Assembly (NCBI GenBank): GCA_945868845.1
Contig: CAMBMS010000007.1
Span: 41,088 to 105,087, forward strand
Origin: Asaia bogorensis
Lineage (GTDB): Bacteria; Pseudomonadota; Alphaproteobacteria; Acetobacterales; Acetobacteraceae
Direction of reading: 5' to 3'
Length of the DNA stretch: 64,000 bases
Numbering within the stretch: the first letter of the stretch is position 1; each line of letters starts with the position of its first letter. The position numbers and the translations under genes are program-made. A model generated the notes under the pieces. That model saw only the letters and a program-made list of their open reading frames with translations, did no database searches and was not told where the DNA came from. Shown piece by piece: positions 17,680 to 26,636 of this stretch.

Positions 17680-18123
17680 TGGAGAAAATTTAGCGCGCAG
17701 CCAAAGTGTATAATTCAAAATCCTGCCCTTTGAGAGAGGGCATGGTCACTCGGACTTGTTGGGCGGGACCACATTAAGTCCAAAGTTTTAAAATGCCGTT
17801 TCCTTCCAATCACAGGAGCCCCGCACGACCGGAATGTTGAGCTTTATTATTACGCCGCTGGCCAATTCCTGCTATCGATCTGCCACGCCCGAAGTCCATT
17901 TTTCATTTGTCTATCTGGCCCTGAACTGCCAGTTGACCCGGTCCGGACACGGTGCCAAGGCACCCGACAGATGCTCTTTACCAGCCGTTCGGACGGCTAG
18001 CTCGGGGCAACCGATTTCTGGCTCATTTTCGCCCCTCGCAGAACTACGATGAGCCGGAAACCCCCTCTCCCTTTACCCCATAAATCTGCCTCACTGATGC
18101 TGACCTTAGACACCATTCTTACT
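17680..18123. other. Gene-free stretch between convergent genes
   Basis: About 440 bp between the amidohydrolase and the enoyl-CoA hydratase, which converge. It holds the hairpin at 17724-17742 and a second perfect hairpin at 17983-17998 (AGCCGT/ACGGCT, four-base loop). The short frames here have no recognisable motif. It is less GC-rich than its neighbours around 17690-17830. Confidence 0.6.
17724..17742 (+). terminator. Hairpin downstream of the amidohydrolase gene
   Basis: TGCCCTTT pairs with AGAGGGCA (one G-T pair) around a three-base GAG loop, 45 bp after the amidohydrolase stop. No T-tract follows, so it may be a processing or Rho-linked site rather than a classical terminator. Confidence 0.35.
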
Positions 18124-18969
18124 TCAGACCCCCCTAAAAACCCCTTGCCGCTTCTCCACAAACGCCTTTCGTGCCTCCTTCGCATCTTCCGAATGCTGTA
18201 GGATCGGCGCGGCGTTTGATGTCAGCACCATCGTCGCCTCTAACGTGCTGTCCACCGCCGTGCGCATGATCCGCTTGGAAATCCATTGCACCAGAGGCGG
18301 GATACCCTGCATTTTCGCGCACATCACGCGCGTGAAAGCTTCCAACTCGTCCGACGGTACCAGATGGTTCAGCATGCCCCATCGATACGCCGTCTCCGCG
18401 TCCGTTTGCCCGGTATAGACAAACTCCAGCGCCCGCCCTAGGCCAATCATCTTTGGCAGATAATAAGACCCACCATTCTCGATAATTTGCCCGGCATTGT
18501 GATAGCCGATGAACCGCGTCCGCTCGCAGCCGATGCGGATGTCGCAATGTAGCGCCATATCCATCCCCGACCCCACCGCCGGCCCATTGATCATCGCGAT
18601 CGTCGGCTTGCGGATGAGGGAGATGTCCCGGTGCAGATCGGTAAACCCGTGGAAGAAATGCTGTCGAGTTCCCTCCAGCCCAACTTCTGCACTCCGGTTA
18701 CCCGGAAAATTCTCCCCTGCGTTATCCTCCACCCGAGACCCCAGATTGGCACCCGAGCAGAATCCCCGCCCCACGCCGGTCAGGATAATCACCCGCACAT
18801 TCGGGTCATCGTCACCCGCGCGCATATATTCGCCCACCTTGGCCACCGTGCCGTTTTCCTCGGCCGTGCCAATCAGCGCGTTCATCTTGTCCGGACGATT
18901 GAACTTGATCCAGAGGATGCCGTTATCCTCGGGTTCGTACAGCAGATAATCTACCAGCCTCGGTCCCAT
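18124..18969 (-). CDS. Enoyl-CoA hydratase/isomerase family protein
   Basis: Crotonase-fold enzyme of 281 residues acting on an acyl-CoA. The oxyanion-hole motifs are GRGFCSGANL and PTIAMINGPAVGSGMDMAL. The later YYLPKMIGLGRALEFVYTG segment is typical. GGAGGG is seven bases before ATG 18969, so the longer reading to 19035 is rejected. The reaction could be hydration, isomerisation or hydrolysis; the usual catalytic Glu pair of hydratases is not obvious. It sits alone, convergent with the amidohydrolase and 78 bp downstream of a glycosyltransferase on the same strand. Confidence 0.88.
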   Translation of the reverse strand: MGPRLVDYLLYEPEDNGILWIKFNRPDKMNALIGTAEENGTVAKVGEYMRAGDDDPNVRVIILTGVGRGFCSGANLGSRVEDNAGENFPGNRSAEVGLEGTRQHFFHGFTDLHRDISLIRKPTIAMINGPAVGSGMDMALHCDIRIGCERTRFIGYHNAGQIIENGGSYYLPKMIGLGRALEFVYTGQTDAETAYRWGMLNHLVPSDELEAFTRVMCAKMQGIPPLVQWISKRIMRTAVDSTLEATMVLTSNAAPILQHSEDAKEARKAFVEKRQGVFRGV

Positions 18970-19047
18970 GCGCACGCCCTCCGTTAAGACGGCCAGCATA
19001 GAACGCCCCCGCAACCGGCGGGAAGCCTCCCCCAAGGGGTCTTTGGC

Positions 19048-20109
19048 TTAGTCGCCGACGGCGCGCAATTGTGGTACTGCGCACGCGCCCAGGCGTTCGT
19101 AGACCGACAGATAATCCTTCGCCATACGTCGCGCCGTAAAGCGGCGCTCGAACTGCGCGCGCACCTGAGCCCGGCTCAGCAAGGGCACCTGCCTAGCGGC
19201 GGCCACGAATGCCTCCTCGTTGCCCGGCTCGATGATGAAGCCAGTCAGCCCATCGTCGATCACCTCGGGCACGGATCCGCAGCGATAAGCTACCACAGGC
19301 GTGCCACAGGCCATCGCCTCGATCATCACTAAGCCGAACGGCTCCGGCCAGTCGATCGGGAACATTAGCGCCGTAGCGCCGGATAGGAAGGCCGGTTTCT
19401 GCGCGTCATTGATCTCGCCGATGAACTCCACATGGCCTTGGCACAACAACGGCTTGATCTGGCTTTCGTAATATTCCTTGTCGGCGTTATCCACCTTCGC
19501 CGCAATCTTCAGCTTCATGCCGCATTGCGCCGCCACACGGATCGCCCGGTCCAGCCCCTTTTCCGGGGAAACACGGCCGAGGAACGCGAAATAATCCTGC
19601 TTCACAGGCTGCGGCATTAGAAGCTCGGTCGGCATACCGTGATGCACCGTCTTCACCCAGTTCTGCCGCGGCAGGGGGAGACGCTGATTGTCGGAAATGG
19701 AGACTAGCGGCACATCCAGGAATGTCTCGTACACCGCCCTGAATTCCGGCAGGTCCAGCCGGCCATGCATGGTGGTCACGAACGGCGTGCTCTGGTGGCT
19801 GAAGGTGGAGAAGGGGAAGTAATCGATGTGGAAATGGATAACATCAAACTCATGGGCGCGCCGGCGGATCAGCTCCACCATGCGCATGTAATAGGACACC
19901 CAGTCCCGCACGGAGGGGTCCAGCCGGATCGCCTGTTCGATCATCGGATCAAGCTTGGCCGAGGTTACCGAATCACCCGACGCGAACAGGGTCACATCGT
20001 GCCCCATTTGCACCAATTCCTCCGTCAGCCACCACACCACGCGTTCTGTGCCACCATAAAGCTTCGGCGGTACAGCCTCAAACAACGGTGAAACCTGTGC
20101 GATGCGCAT
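19048..20109 (-). CDS. Glycosyltransferase family 4 (GT-B)
   Basis: A cytosolic retaining glycosyltransferase of 353 residues. The N-terminal acceptor region has PKLYGGTERVVWWLTEELV, and the donor-binding EPFGLVMIEAMACGTPVVAY carries the E-x7-E motif of GT4. The ATG at 20109 has AAGGGG nine bases upstream; a GTG at 20118 overlaps that site and is less likely. It is divergent from an ABC transporter and otsA, suggesting a shared role in sugar or trehalose-linked stress physiology. The acceptor is unknown. Confidence 0.88.
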   Translation of the reverse strand: MRIAQVSPLFEAVPPKLYGGTERVVWWLTEELVQMGHDVTLFASGDSVTSAKLDPMIEQAIRLDPSVRDWVSYYMRMVELIRRRAHEFDVIHFHIDYFPFSTFSHQSTPFVTTMHGRLDLPEFRAVYETFLDVPLVSISDNQRLPLPRQNWVKTVHHGMPTELLMPQPVKQDYFAFLGRVSPEKGLDRAIRVAAQCGMKLKIAAKVDNADKEYYESQIKPLLCQGHVEFIGEINDAQKPAFLSGATALMFPIDWPEPFGLVMIEAMACGTPVVAYRCGSVPEVIDDGLTGFIIEPGNEEAFVAAARQVPLLSRAQVRAQFERRFTARRMAKDYLSVYERLGACAVPQLRAVGD

Positions 20110-20130
20110 CCCATCCACCCCTTGTGCTCA

Positions 20131-20152
20131 CGTGACTAGCTCGTGACTAGCT
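20131..20152. repeat. Tandem 11-bp repeat in a divergent promoter region
   Basis: CGTGACTAGCT occurs twice back to back (20131-20141 and 20142-20152) with no mismatch, 22 bp upstream of the glycosyltransferase start and about 140 bp before the ABC transporter. One helical turn per unit would place two bound proteins on the same DNA face, so it may be an operator. Confidence 0.5.
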
Positions 20153-20289
20153 ATAGGCCTAGCGCGCCGCACGATTGACCGCGTGCGTCGCGGGCGTCTA
20201 TCAGGGCGGAAGTTAGGGGCAGAATGTGGCGAAATCTCGGCACAACTGGCGTGGATTCTTGGCGCTAGACGGAGCACCAGATTGGGCAG

Positions 20290-22125
20290 ATGAAAAGAGC
20301 ACCCCAAGACATGCCGCCGCGCGTTGAGCCTGCGACCCTGGCTGGTATCGCCGCCGCCGAGAGCGCCGCCCTGGTCGCGCTGCGCCATCGGCCACTGGGC
20401 TTCCTGTTCCGATACGTCCGCCGCCATCCGCTGGGCCACACGGTGATTCTGCTCAGTGTGATCGCCGCCGTGATCTGCTCGGTTTTCACCCAGTACGGCG
20501 TAAAAAATCTGGTGGATTCCGTGTCCGGGCGTGACGTCTGGGGCGGTACCTGGGGCGCCTTCGCGCTCCTCTGCCTGCTTATCGCGGCAGACGTTTTGTT
20601 GTGGCGGCTGGCCGGCTTCGTGCTGGCGCCCACTTTCACCGCCGTCACCACCGGTGTGCGCGCCGATTTATTCGCCCATCTGGCGGGCCATGCCCCCAGC
20701 TACTTCGCCGAACACCTGCCCGGCGCCCTGGCCAGCCGCATCAGCGCGGCGGCAAATGCGGTGTTCACCTTGGAGAGCGCCAGCATCTGGAATGTGATTC
20801 CACCGGTGGTCGCCGTCACCTCTGCGATACTCCTGATTAGCTCGGTCAATCCAACCATGGCCTTGGCACTGGTTGGCCTGGCCGGTAGCATCATCGCCCT
20901 AGTGTTCTATATCGCCCGTAATGGCGCCCCCTTGCATCGCCGCTTCGCCAACGGCGCGGCGGCGGTGGATGGGGAACTGGTGGACGTGATCGGCAATTTT
21001 TCTGCCGTGCGCGCCTTTGGCGGCATCCAGCGCGAACGCCAACGCATGGAAGGCACCGTGGGCCGCGAAACTCGCGCGCGCCGGCGCAGCATTTATTACC
21101 TGGAATGGCTCCGCCTGCTGCACGCCGTGCTCACCACCTTGCTGACGGCGGGGCTTGTCGCCTGGGGCATTGCGATGTGGGAACGCGGCGAGGCCACGCC
21201 GGGGGACCTGGTGCTGATTGTCTCCCTTGGCTTCACCATCCTGCACAGCTCTCGCGATCTCGCTGTCTCACTAGTAGACATGATCCAGTATCTCGCGCGG
21301 CTGGAGGAGGCCCTCGCCGTGCTTCTGAGCGCCCATGAATTGCCGGACAGCCCCACGGCGCACGCTCTGCGCCTCGGCCCCGGGGAGGTCCGGTTCGAAA
21401 ATGTACGCTTCGCCTATCCCGGCAGGAGTGAGATTCTGCCTGGTCTCGATCTCATCATCCCGGCCGGACAGCGCATCGGGCTGGTTGGCGCATCCGGGGC
21501 TGGAAAATCAACACTACTGACCCTGCTGCAACGCTTCTACGTTCCGCTATCGGGCCGTGTGCTGATCGATGGGCAGGATATTTCCGAGCTCACGCAAGCC
21601 AGCCTGCGCGACGCCCTGGCAATTGTCCCGCAGGATGTCTCGATGTTCAATCGATCCCTGCTGGTCAATCTCCGCTACGCCCGGCCCAACGCCAGCACGG
21701 CCGATGTCATCCGCGCCGCCGACATGGCCCGGTGCCGGGATTTCATCGAGGCCCTGCCCCACGGCTTCGCCACCATGGTCGGCGATCGCGGTACCAGCCT
21801 GTCCGGCGGCCAGCGCCAGCGTCTTGCTATCGCGCGCGCCGCACTGAAAGATTCCCCCATTTTGCTGCTCGATGAAGCCACCTCCGCGCTCGACAGCGAA
21901 TCCGAGCGCGCAGTGCAGGACGCGCTGGAAACGCTGATGGCCGGGCGCACGGTGATCGCCATCGCGCATCGTCTGTCCACATTGCAGCGCTTCGACCGCA
22001 TCGTGGTCATGGATCGCGGCTGCATCGTCGACGATGGCACTCCCGCGGCCCTCGCCACCCGGCCAGGCCCGTATTGGGATCTGCTATCGAAACAGTCACT
22101 GGCCAGCGCAAGGGCCCCAGCCTAG
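20290..22125 (+). CDS. ABC transporter, fused permease and ATPase (exporter type)
   Basis: A 611-residue half-transporter of the ABCB type. An N-terminal six-helix membrane domain (about residues 45-340) is followed by an ATPase: Walker A GASGAGKST (about 400-408), the signature LSGGQRQRLAIARA (about 503), Walker B ILLLDEATSALD (about 523) and the H-loop AIAHRLSTL. It would act as a homodimer exporting a lipid, glycan or peptide. It is followed 27 bp later by otsA and faces a glycosyltransferase, so a sugar-linked substrate is possible. The substrate cannot be read from the sequence. Confidence 0.9.
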   Translation: MKRAPQDMPPRVEPATLAGIAAAESAALVALRHRPLGFLFRYVRRHPLGHTVILLSVIAAVICSVFTQYGVKNLVDSVSGRDVWGGTWGAFALLCLLIAADVLLWRLAGFVLAPTFTAVTTGVRADLFAHLAGHAPSYFAEHLPGALASRISAAANAVFTLESASIWNVIPPVVAVTSAILLISSVNPTMALALVGLAGSIIALVFYIARNGAPLHRRFANGAAAVDGELVDVIGNFSAVRAFGGIQRERQRMEGTVGRETRARRRSIYYLEWLRLLHAVLTTLLTAGLVAWGIAMWERGEATPGDLVLIVSLGFTILHSSRDLAVSLVDMIQYLARLEEALAVLLSAHELPDSPTAHALRLGPGEVRFENVRFAYPGRSEILPGLDLIIPAGQRIGLVGASGAGKSTLLTLLQRFYVPLSGRVLIDGQDISELTQASLRDALAIVPQDVSMFNRSLLVNLRYARPNASTADVIRAADMARCRDFIEALPHGFATMVGDRGTSLSGGQRQRLAIARAALKDSPILLLDEATSALDSESERAVQDALETLMAGRTVIAIAHRLSTLQRFDRIVVMDRGCIVDDGTPAALATRPGPYWDLLSKQSLASARAPA

Positions 22126-22152
22126 GCTCGCCGCAAAGAACGGGAGAAAAAC

Positions 22153-23520
22153 GTGCCGCGCCTGGTGGTGGTATCCAACCGCGTCGCGCCCATCACGGAA
22201 GGTCAGCCGACCTCCGGCGGCCTTGCCGCCGGCGTGATGGATGCGTTGAAACAAAGCGGCGGTATCTGGTTCGGCTGGAGCGGGGAAATCACCCAGGATG
22301 CCGTCGCCTGCGATCCCACCGCACAAAGCCTCGGTTCGGTCGAGCTGCACACGATCGATCTGACACAGCGCGATTACAACGAATACTATCGGGGCTTCTC
22401 CAACGACGCGCTGTGGCCCGTGCTGCATTACCGGCCCAACCTCGCGCGCCTCAGCTGGGGCGCCTTTGCCGGCTATCGCCGCGTCAACACGCTGTTCGCC
22501 CGATCGGTTGCGAAACTGCTGCAACAAAACGATCTAATCTGGGCGCATGATTACCATCTATTTCCCCTCGCCGAGGCCCTGCGGGCGGAGGGCGTGAACA
22601 ATCGCATCGGCCTGTTTCTACACACCCCCTTCCCCGCCCCGCAGATCTACATGACAATCCCATCCCACGCGGAGATCGCGGCGGCGCTGTGCCATTATGA
22701 TTTGCTGGGGTTCCAGACCGAGACCGACCGTCTCGCCTTCGAGGACTATATTGTCCGCTCCGCCAATGGCAGCGCCGCGCAAGGCATCATCTCCGCCTTT
22801 GGGCGTACGGTTAAGACCGGTGTCTATCCCATCGGCGTTCATGTTGATGAGGTACGCGCCCAAGCCACCGATCCCACCAACCAGCGAGCGGCGGCGCAAT
22901 TACGTGCCTCCGTCGCTGAACGCAAGCTGATCATCAGCGTCGATCGCCTGGATTATTCCAAGGGCCTGCAACAACGTTTTGCGACCTACGAGAAATTCCT
23001 GGAAACCTTCCCAGCTGCACAAAACAACGTCACGTTCCTGCAAATCGCTCCACCCTCGCGCACCGACATCCACACCTATCAAAAAATCCGCGAGGAGCTG
23101 GAAGCTGAGGCCGGACGCATCAATGGCCGCTTCGCCGAGCTGGACTGGGTGCCTCTGCGTTACCTTAACCGCGGCTTCCCGCGCGAGGTGCTGATGCCGC
23201 TTTATGCCGTCGCGCAGGTCGGTCTTGTCACCCCCTTACGCGACGGCATGAATCTAGTAGCGAAGGAATACCTCGCCGCGCAGGATTCGGATGATCCCGG
23301 TGTACTCGTGCTCTCCCAATTCGCCGGCGCCGCGCAAGAATTGAAGGCCGCACTGGTGGTCAATCCCTATGACAGCGAAGGCATTTCTCAGGCGCTGGAC
23401 CGGGCCTTCAACATGCCCCGCGATGAACGCCGCGCCCGCCATGCGGAACTTCTGAGAGTTATGCGGCATAACAGCCTGGACCGCTGGCGCGACCGGTTTG
23501 CCGCTGATCTCATGGGCTAA
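22153..23520 (+). CDS. otsA: Alpha,alpha-trehalose-6-phosphate synthase
   Basis: GT20 enzyme joining UDP-glucose and glucose-6-phosphate. The N-terminal [10 protein letters not shown], the loop [28 protein letters not shown], the donor motif [13 protein letters not shown] and [14 protein letters not shown] are all diagnostic. It starts at a GTG (22153), seven bases after GGGAGA. Length 455 is normal. The phosphatase gene otsB, usually adjacent, is absent from the window. The ABC transporter lies 27 bp upstream. Confidence 0.94.
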   Translation: MPRLVVVSNRVAPITEGQPTSGGLAAGVMDALKQSGGIWFGWSGEITQDAVACDPTAQSLGSVELHTIDLTQRDYNEYYRGFSNDALWPVLHYRPNLARLSWGAFAGYRRVNTLFARSVAKLLQQNDLIWAHDYHLFPLAEALRAEGVNNRIGLFLHTPFPAPQIYMTIPSHAEIAAALCHYDLLGFQTETDRLAFEDYIVRSANGSAAQGIISAFGRTVKTGVYPIGVHVDEVRAQATDPTNQRAAAQLRASVAERKLIISVDRLDYSKGLQQRFATYEKFLETFPAAQNNVTFLQIAPPSRTDIHTYQKIREELEAEAGRINGRFAELDWVPLRYLNRGFPREVLMPLYAVAQVGLVTPLRDGMNLVAKEYLAAQDSDDPGVLVLSQFAGAAQELKAALVVNPYDSEGISQALDRAFNMPRDERRARHAELLRVMRHNSLDRWRDRFAADLMG

Positions 23521-23548
23521 TTTGCATTACGCACAGAGGAGCTCCCAT

Positions 23549-24616
23549 ATGGCCTCGTCCCCCCGCTGGAAACACCGCCCGGAAGGCTCGACCTGGGGCG
23601 ATTTCGGCCCCGACGACGAGCTTGGCCGGCTCAATCTGGTAACTTCGGAAAAAGTCTTGCAAGGCATCGCCGAAGTAAAGATTGGCAAAACCTTCTGCCT
23701 TTCTCTGCCGCTCGACTACCCCGGCCAATCCATTATCAATCCGCGTCGCCTGCCGCCGGACCTGCGGCCAACGCAGCGCAATGGCAAGCCGAATTTTAAT
23801 TACCCGATGCGTTGCGACGATCCCACCGCCTTGGACGTGGTCTGCGACGACCAGGTGGTGCTGACGCTGCAATACTCCACACAATGGGACACGCTGGCGC
23901 ATGTCGGCCAGATGTTCGACGCCAATGGCGATGGTGTGGCTGAAGACGTTTACTATAATGGTTTCCGAGCCAATGAGGATGTCATCGGCAGCGTCGTTTA
24001 CGATAACAAGGGGAATGCCAACCCCTCCGCCCGCGCACCCGATGGGCACCACGTCGGCGCGCGCCATCTCGGCGTGCAGAACATGGCGGAGCACGGTGTG
24101 CAGGGTCGGGGCGTGATGATCGATCTGCTCGCGCATTTTGGGCGCACTGGCAGATCGGTGAACTACGAAGACCTGATGGGCGTGCTGGACAAGGACAAGG
24201 TGGTGGTGGAACAGGGCGATTTTGTCCTGCTGCGCACCGGCTTCGACCGCGCACTGTTGGGTATGAACAAGAACCCAAACCCAAAAGAGCTGTTCGACAC
24301 CACGTCCGCCCTGAACGGGCGTGATCCACGATTGCAGCAATGGGTAACGGACACAGGCCTCGTCGCCTTGATCTCAGATAATTATGCCGTTGAGAGCACC
24401 CCCGCCGAGGCCTGCATGGAACCGGTCTGTGCGCATCTGCCCTTGCATGCGCATTGCCTATTTAAGCTTGGCGTCTATTTGGGGGAAATGTGGCTGCTGT
24501 CAGACCTCGCTGACTGGCTGCGGACCAATCACCGCTCCCGCTTCCTGTTCACCGGACCGCCCTTGCGCCTGCCGGGCGCCGTAGGCTCTCCGGTAACGGG
24601 GATAGCAACGGTCTAG
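23549..24616 (+). CDS. Cyclase family protein (kynurenine formamidase-like fold)
   Basis: A 355-residue member of the cyclase/formamidase-like metal hydrolases. The usual metal motif H-x-G-T-H-x-D is changed: here STQWDTLAHVGQMFDANGDG keeps Asp and one His. This form is shared, from memory, by a long-chain subgroup of the family. AGAGGAG lies upstream of ATG 23549. The C-terminal CAHLPLHAHCLFKLGVYLGE is typical. Substrate unknown. It begins 28 bp after otsA but is probably unrelated in function. Confidence 0.8.
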   Translation: MASSPRWKHRPEGSTWGDFGPDDELGRLNLVTSEKVLQGIAEVKIGKTFCLSLPLDYPGQSIINPRRLPPDLRPTQRNGKPNFNYPMRCDDPTALDVVCDDQVVLTLQYSTQWDTLAHVGQMFDANGDGVAEDVYYNGFRANEDVIGSVVYDNKGNANPSARAPDGHHVGARHLGVQNMAEHGVQGRGVMIDLLAHFGRTGRSVNYEDLMGVLDKDKVVVEQGDFVLLRTGFDRALLGMNKNPNPKELFDTTSALNGRDPRLQQWVTDTGLVALISDNYAVESTPAEACMEPVCAHLPLHAHCLFKLGVYLGEMWLLSDLADWLRTNHRSRFLFTGPPLRLPGAVGSPVTGIATV

Positions 24617-24676
24617 CCGAACCTCCGCCGATGGGTATACTGCCGCGACAAAGCAGCGCCGGAAGGAAACATTTGC

Positions 24677-25846
24677 ATGAGTTTAAAGGGAAAATCTTAC
24701 ATCGTAGGGGCGTATGAACACCCTACGCGTAAGGCCACAGACAAATCTGTCGCCCAGCTACACACCGAATGCGCTATCGGCGTATTGGCCGATGCGGGGC
24801 TGAGCAAGGACGATATCGACGGTTATTTCTGCGCGGGCGATGCCCCGGGCCTGGGGCCGCTGTCGATGGTGGACTACATGAACCTGAACGTACGCCATGT
24901 GGACAGCACCGATGTGGGCGGTTCGTCCTATCAGGTCGCCGTTGGCCACGCGACGGAGGCAATCGCTGCGGGCCGCTGCTCCGTCGCGCTGATCACGCTC
25001 GCGGGCCGACCACGGTCCGAAGGCCAGGCCACGGGCACCGCGCCACGCGCCGGCAATCCGGCGCAGCCGGACGTGCAATGGGAATTTCCCTATTCGCCGA
25101 CTGTGGTGAACATGTACGCCATGTGCGCCGCGCGCCACATGTATGAGTACGGCACCACCTCCGAACAACTCGCCTGGATCAAGGTGGCCGCGTCGCATCA
25201 CGCCCAGCACAATCCGCATGCGATGCTGCGCGATGTGGTGACGGTGGAGGAAGTAGTGAATTCCCCGATTGTCTCCACCCCGCTGCATCGGCTGGATTGC
25301 TGCGTCATTTCCGATGGTGGCGGCGCACTGATCGTGACCAGCCCAGAAATCGCCAGGACCCTGAAGCGGCCAAAGATCAAGGTCATCGGCGTCGGCGAAC
25401 AGCCGAAGGGCCAGATGGGCGGCATGGTGGACCTCACCTATTCAGGCGCCCGCTACTCCGGAAAATCTGCGTTCGACATGGCCGGCGTGAAACCATCGGA
25501 CATGAAGTTCGCGGCGATCTATGACAGCTTCACCATCACAGTGCTGATGCAGCTCGAAGACCTCGGCTTCTGCGAGAAGGGCCAGGGCGGAAAATTCGTG
25601 TCCGATGGCAACTTAATTTCTGGCGTTGGCAAGCTGCCATTCAATACTGATGGCGGCGGGTTGTGCAGTAACCATCCAGCCAACCGCGGCGGCATCACGA
25701 AGATCATCGAGGCGGTGCGTCAGCTGCGTGGCGAGGCGCATCCGGCAGTGCAGGTCAAGAACTGCGATTTGGCGATCGCGCATGGGACGGGCGGCTCGCT
25801 CGGCAGCCGTCACGGCAGCTCGACCGTAATCTTGGAGAGGGAGTAA
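24677..25846 (+). CDS. Thiolase-like (SCP2/lipid-transfer type) protein
   Basis: A 389-residue thiolase-fold protein. It has the family's opening segment KSYIVGAYEHPTRKATDKS and the C-terminal CDLAIAHGTGGSLGSRHGS. The middle HRLDCCVISDGGGALIVTS is typical of the non-condensing SCP2-like branch. Such proteins work with a DUF35 partner as degradative thiolases, aldolases or in side-chain removal. Its partner is the next gene, six bases downstream. The substrate is unknown; CoA esters are likely. Confidence 0.86.
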   Translation: MSLKGKSYIVGAYEHPTRKATDKSVAQLHTECAIGVLADAGLSKDDIDGYFCAGDAPGLGPLSMVDYMNLNVRHVDSTDVGGSSYQVAVGHATEAIAAGRCSVALITLAGRPRSEGQATGTAPRAGNPAQPDVQWEFPYSPTVVNMYAMCAARHMYEYGTTSEQLAWIKVAASHHAQHNPHAMLRDVVTVEEVVNSPIVSTPLHRLDCCVISDGGGALIVTSPEIARTLKRPKIKVIGVGEQPKGQMGGMVDLTYSGARYSGKSAFDMAGVKPSDMKFAAIYDSFTITVLMQLEDLGFCEKGQGGKFVSDGNLISGVGKLPFNTDGGGLCSNHPANRGGITKIIEAVRQLRGEAHPAVQVKNCDLAIAHGTGGSLGSRHGSSTVILERE

Positions 25847-25852
25847 GCATCC

Positions 25853-26233
25853 ATGAGTGATCGTGTTGTCAGCTTCGGTGAAGTTTCCCCTGAATCGGAG
25901 GCATTCTGGAACGCCGCGAAGGAGGGAAAGTTCCTGGTGAAGAAGTGCAAGTCCTGTAACAAGGTGCACTGGTATCCGCGCGCCATCTGTCCGTTCTGCA
26001 TGTCGCCCGACACCGAATGGGTGCCGGGCGCCGGGCGGGGAAAAATCTATAGCTACAGCCACATGGCCCGCGCCGGGGTGACCATCGCCTATGTCACCTT
26101 GGAGGAAGGTCCCTCAATGATGACCAATATCGTCGATTGCGACCCCGCCGCCCTGAAGATTGGGCAGCTGGTGAAGCTGGTGTTCAAGCCATCGGACAAG
26201 GGTTACCCGGTGCCGATGTTTACTCCGTCCTGA
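25853..26233 (+). CDS. DUF35 OB-fold, zinc-ribbon acyl-CoA-binding partner
   Basis: A 126-residue protein with a rubredoxin-like zinc ribbon (CKSCNKVHWYPRAICPFC) followed by an OB-fold that begins near GRGKIYSYSH. DUF35 proteins bind acyl-CoA and form complexes with SCP2-type thiolases. It starts six bases after the thiolase-like gene, with a purine-rich ribosome-binding site. The two should be read as one enzyme. Confidence 0.88.
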   Translation: MSDRVVSFGEVSPESEAFWNAAKEGKFLVKKCKSCNKVHWYPRAICPFCMSPDTEWVPGAGRGKIYSYSHMARAGVTIAYVTLEEGPSMMTNIVDCDPAALKIGQLVKLVFKPSDKGYPVPMFTPS

Positions 26234-26244
26234 ACTCGGACGCG

Positions 26245-26460
26245 TGAAGGCTGGACGGCGCCGGAGCGATCCGGCGTCGGGCCAGTTGCAACGGCGGCCT
26301 TCAATGTCTCGACGCTGCCCTTCATGTAATCACTGTACGGCAGCCGAACCGTGTCTTCACGCACGCTGAACGCCTCGGCGATCCTCGGGCTGGTCCAGCC
26401 GGCCAATGTCACAGTATGGCGCGGGAACGGTCTGCCTCCCCACGGTCTCGCGAATTGGCC
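26245..26460 (-). pseudogene. IS630-family transposase relic (N-terminal helix-turn-helix)
   Basis: The minus strand reads ADRSRAIL in one frame and then, from about 26412, TLAGWTSPRIAEAFSVREDT in another. Joined, this matches the helix-turn-helix start of IS630-type transposases (RAx-x-L-x-x-GWTxPRIAEAFGVREDTV). A frameshift near 26412 separates the parts. The similarity fades near 26245 and the catalytic DDE domain is missing. It is an old insertion scar, not a mobile element. The 140 bp to its right (26461-26600) show no gene. Confidence 0.65.
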
Positions 26461-26575
26461 AAGCCCGTCAGGGTAGATCGCTGCGCTTCGGTGGATGAAA
26501 GTGGCGATCTTTCAGTCATGCCTGGTACCTGCAAAGCACCGCAGCCAACGACCAACTCACCAAACGTTGGCCAAA

Positions 26576-26592
26576 TAAGTAGTGTCTACTTA
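26576..26592. promoter_or_regulatory. Perfect palindrome upstream of the amine oxidase gene
   Basis: TAAGTAG and CTACTTA form perfect seven-base arms around a TGT centre, ending 44 bp before the next start codon. A CCAA/TTGG pair lies just upstream (26561-26571). The AT-rich arms and position fit a repressor operator. No regulator gene is adjacent. Confidence 0.45.
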
Positions 26593-26636
26593 GCGAAAAG
26601 GTTCCGTTACATTCCAGGGCGTGCTGAAATCGAATA

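Noticed and set aside
17983..17998. A second hairpin as a bidirectional terminator
   Set aside because: The stem is only six pairs and no T-run follows on either strand.
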